16,321 bases of DNA from Spirochaetaceae bacterium (GTDB lineage: Bacteria > Spirochaetota > Spirochaetia > SZUA-6 > Bin103), in contig JAPOQV010000027.1 of the NCBI GenBank assembly GCA_026710565.1, positions 1-16,321 on the forward strand, given 5' to 3'. Each line of letters opens with the position of its first letter. The first letter of the stretch is position 1. A program made the translations under genes and the position numbers. Below the pieces are notes generated by a model. The model saw only the letters and a program-made list of their open reading frames with translations. It ran no database searches and was not told the DNA's origin. Shown one piece after another: positions 15,510-16,321 of the stretch.

Positions 15510-16321
15510 ATGAGCCATGCAGCCATCGAGCGCGCGATGAGCGTCTCCTGGGGACCGGGAGCCGCCGACGACGAGTCCTACTGGGAGCGGATCCGTGCCC
15601 GCTTTCCGTTGGACCCTGACCTGGTCTACCTGAACAGCGCCGCGCTCGGCGCTCCGCCGGACCCGGTCGTCGCCGCCGTGCACGAAGGCTATCTCCGGCT
15701 GTCACAGGACCCGGACGCCGGCAAGATCGACTACCGGCGCTACAACGACGAGGTCGCCATCCCGGAGCTGGCGGCGCTGATGGGAGCCCGGCCCGAGGAG
15801 CTCGCCATCAACCGCAACGCCTCGGTCGGGCTGGAGCTGGTCGCCGAGGGCGTCACCGGCCTGCGCGCCGGGGACGAGATCCTCACCACCAGCCACGAGC
15901 ACCCGGTCGGCGTGCAGCCCTGGCGCGCGCGCGCCGCCCGCGAGGGGCTGGTGGTGCGCGAGGTGGACCTGCCGAGTCCGGTCGAGGACGCGGCGCAGTT
16001 GATCGAGCCCCTGCGGGCTGCGATCACCGAACGAACCCGCGTGCTGGCTTTCTGCCACGTCACCCGCGGCGGCATCCGCTACCCGATCGAAGCGATGTGC
16101 CGCCTTGGGCGCGATCACGGCCTGATCATCGCCATCGACGGCGCGCAGGCGATCGGCCGCGTCCCGGTCGACGTCACCGCGTACGACTGCGACCTGTATG
16201 CGGCCAGCCTGCACAAGTGGCTCCTGGCACCGTCAGGGACCGGCGTGCTCTACGTTCGGCAGGAGTTCCAGGAGCCCTTCGGCACGATCTCCACACCGCC
16301 CGGCCCCACCGCCCTTCGGTA
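15510..16321 (+). CDS. Class V aminotransferase / cysteine desulfurase-like (3' truncated by window)
   Basis: PLP enzyme of fold type I; 270 residues are present and the gene runs off the window end with the frame open. After a short lead, LVYLNSAALGAPPDPVVAAV is the N-terminal signature of the class V group related to isopenicillin-N epimerase and cysteine desulfurase. The Asp that pairs with the PLP ring nitrogen is D210 in IAIDGAQAIG, and the Schiff-base lysine is K236 in SLHKWLLAPSGTG. TTSHEHPVGVQPWR near residue 126 is also typical. The reaction (epimerase, lyase, desulfurase or aminotransferase) cannot be decided without the C-terminus. The gene is divergent from the flavin oxidoreductase, with 68 bases between the starts. 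ATG at 15537 is an alternative start. Confidence 0.88.
   Translation, partial: MSHAAIERAMSVSWGPGAADDESYWERIRARFPLDPDLVYLNSAALGAPPDPVVAAVHEGYLRLSQDPDAGKIDYRRYNDEVAIPELAALMGARPEELAINRNASVGLELVAEGVTGLRAGDEILTTSHEHPVGVQPWRARAAREGLVVREVDLPSPVEDAAQLIEPLRAAITERTRVLAFCHVTRGGIRYPIEAMCRLGRDHGLIIAIDGAQAIGRVPVDVTAYDCDLYAASLHKWLLAPSGTGVLYVRQEFQEPFGTISTPPGPTALR

Noticed and set aside
15442..15705. Upstream extension of the flavin oxidoreductase frame
   Set aside because: It runs through the divergent aminotransferase coding region and gives Arg-rich sequence; conserved barrel sequence starts after 15441.

Overview
The window is a gene-dense, very GC-rich piece of bacterial chromosome with thirteen complete protein genes and two at the window edges (the first may begin before the window and the last is cut by its end). 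I see no rRNA, tRNA, CRISPR array, transposase or phage structural gene, and no gap without a gene longer than about 140 bases. The solute-binding protein has an ordinary signal peptide with no lipobox cysteine, which points to a diderm host with a periplasm. The LplABC-type uptake operon with a PF12831 flavoprotein, and the high GC, would suit an uncultivated environmental or host-associated lineage (high-GC Spirochaetota is one guess). The taxon cannot be fixed from this sequence.

Layout. (1) 1-1005, plus strand: a Rieske [2Fe-2S] protein of the DUF5914 type, with a nearly pure G/C beginning at the window edge. (2) 1030-6353, minus strand: a transport operon read right to left, comprising a secreted solute-binding protein, two LplB/LplC-type permeases with overlapping stop and start, and an FAD-dependent oxidoreductase with an S-layer-homology-like C-terminus. 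A GC-rich stem-loop lies between the binding-protein gene and the permeases. (3) 6445-8121, plus strand: an AbiEi/AbiEii type IV toxin-antitoxin (abortive infection) pair with an 8-bp inverted repeat straddling its likely promoter. (4) 8137-15441, minus strand: seven co-directional genes, read right to left: Old Yellow Enzyme-like flavin oxidoreductase, threonine dehydratase-like PLP enzyme, endonuclease/exonuclease/phosphatase-fold protein, Gfo/Idh/MocA protein, aldo/keto reductase, MTH1-like Nudix hydrolase and gamma-glutamyltransferase-like Ntn hydrolase. Gaps are short (67, 28, 40, 11, 6 bases, then an 8-base overlap). (5) 15510 to the end, plus strand: a class V aminotransferase, divergent from the oxidoreductase and cut by the window edge.

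How the genes may work together. The transport operon probably imports a glycan-derived or similar solute and supplies a flavoprotein to oxidise it or a derivative; the substrate cannot be told. The seven-gene cluster combines redox enzymes, an amino acid lyase, a nucleotide-pool cleaner and a GGT-like hydrolase and looks like an accessory catabolic or detoxification set. Three of its members (Gfo/Idh/MocA, EEP, GGT-like) lack residues that define their textbook relatives. The AbiE pair is a defence or stabilisation module set between the two metabolic blocks. It and the oxidoreductase at the far end look less GC-rich than the GGT-like gene, suggesting a mosaic. I did not find a clearly new system. 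The best candidates for new biology are the transporter-linked flavoprotein with its SLH-like tail and the group of enzymes with altered active sites.
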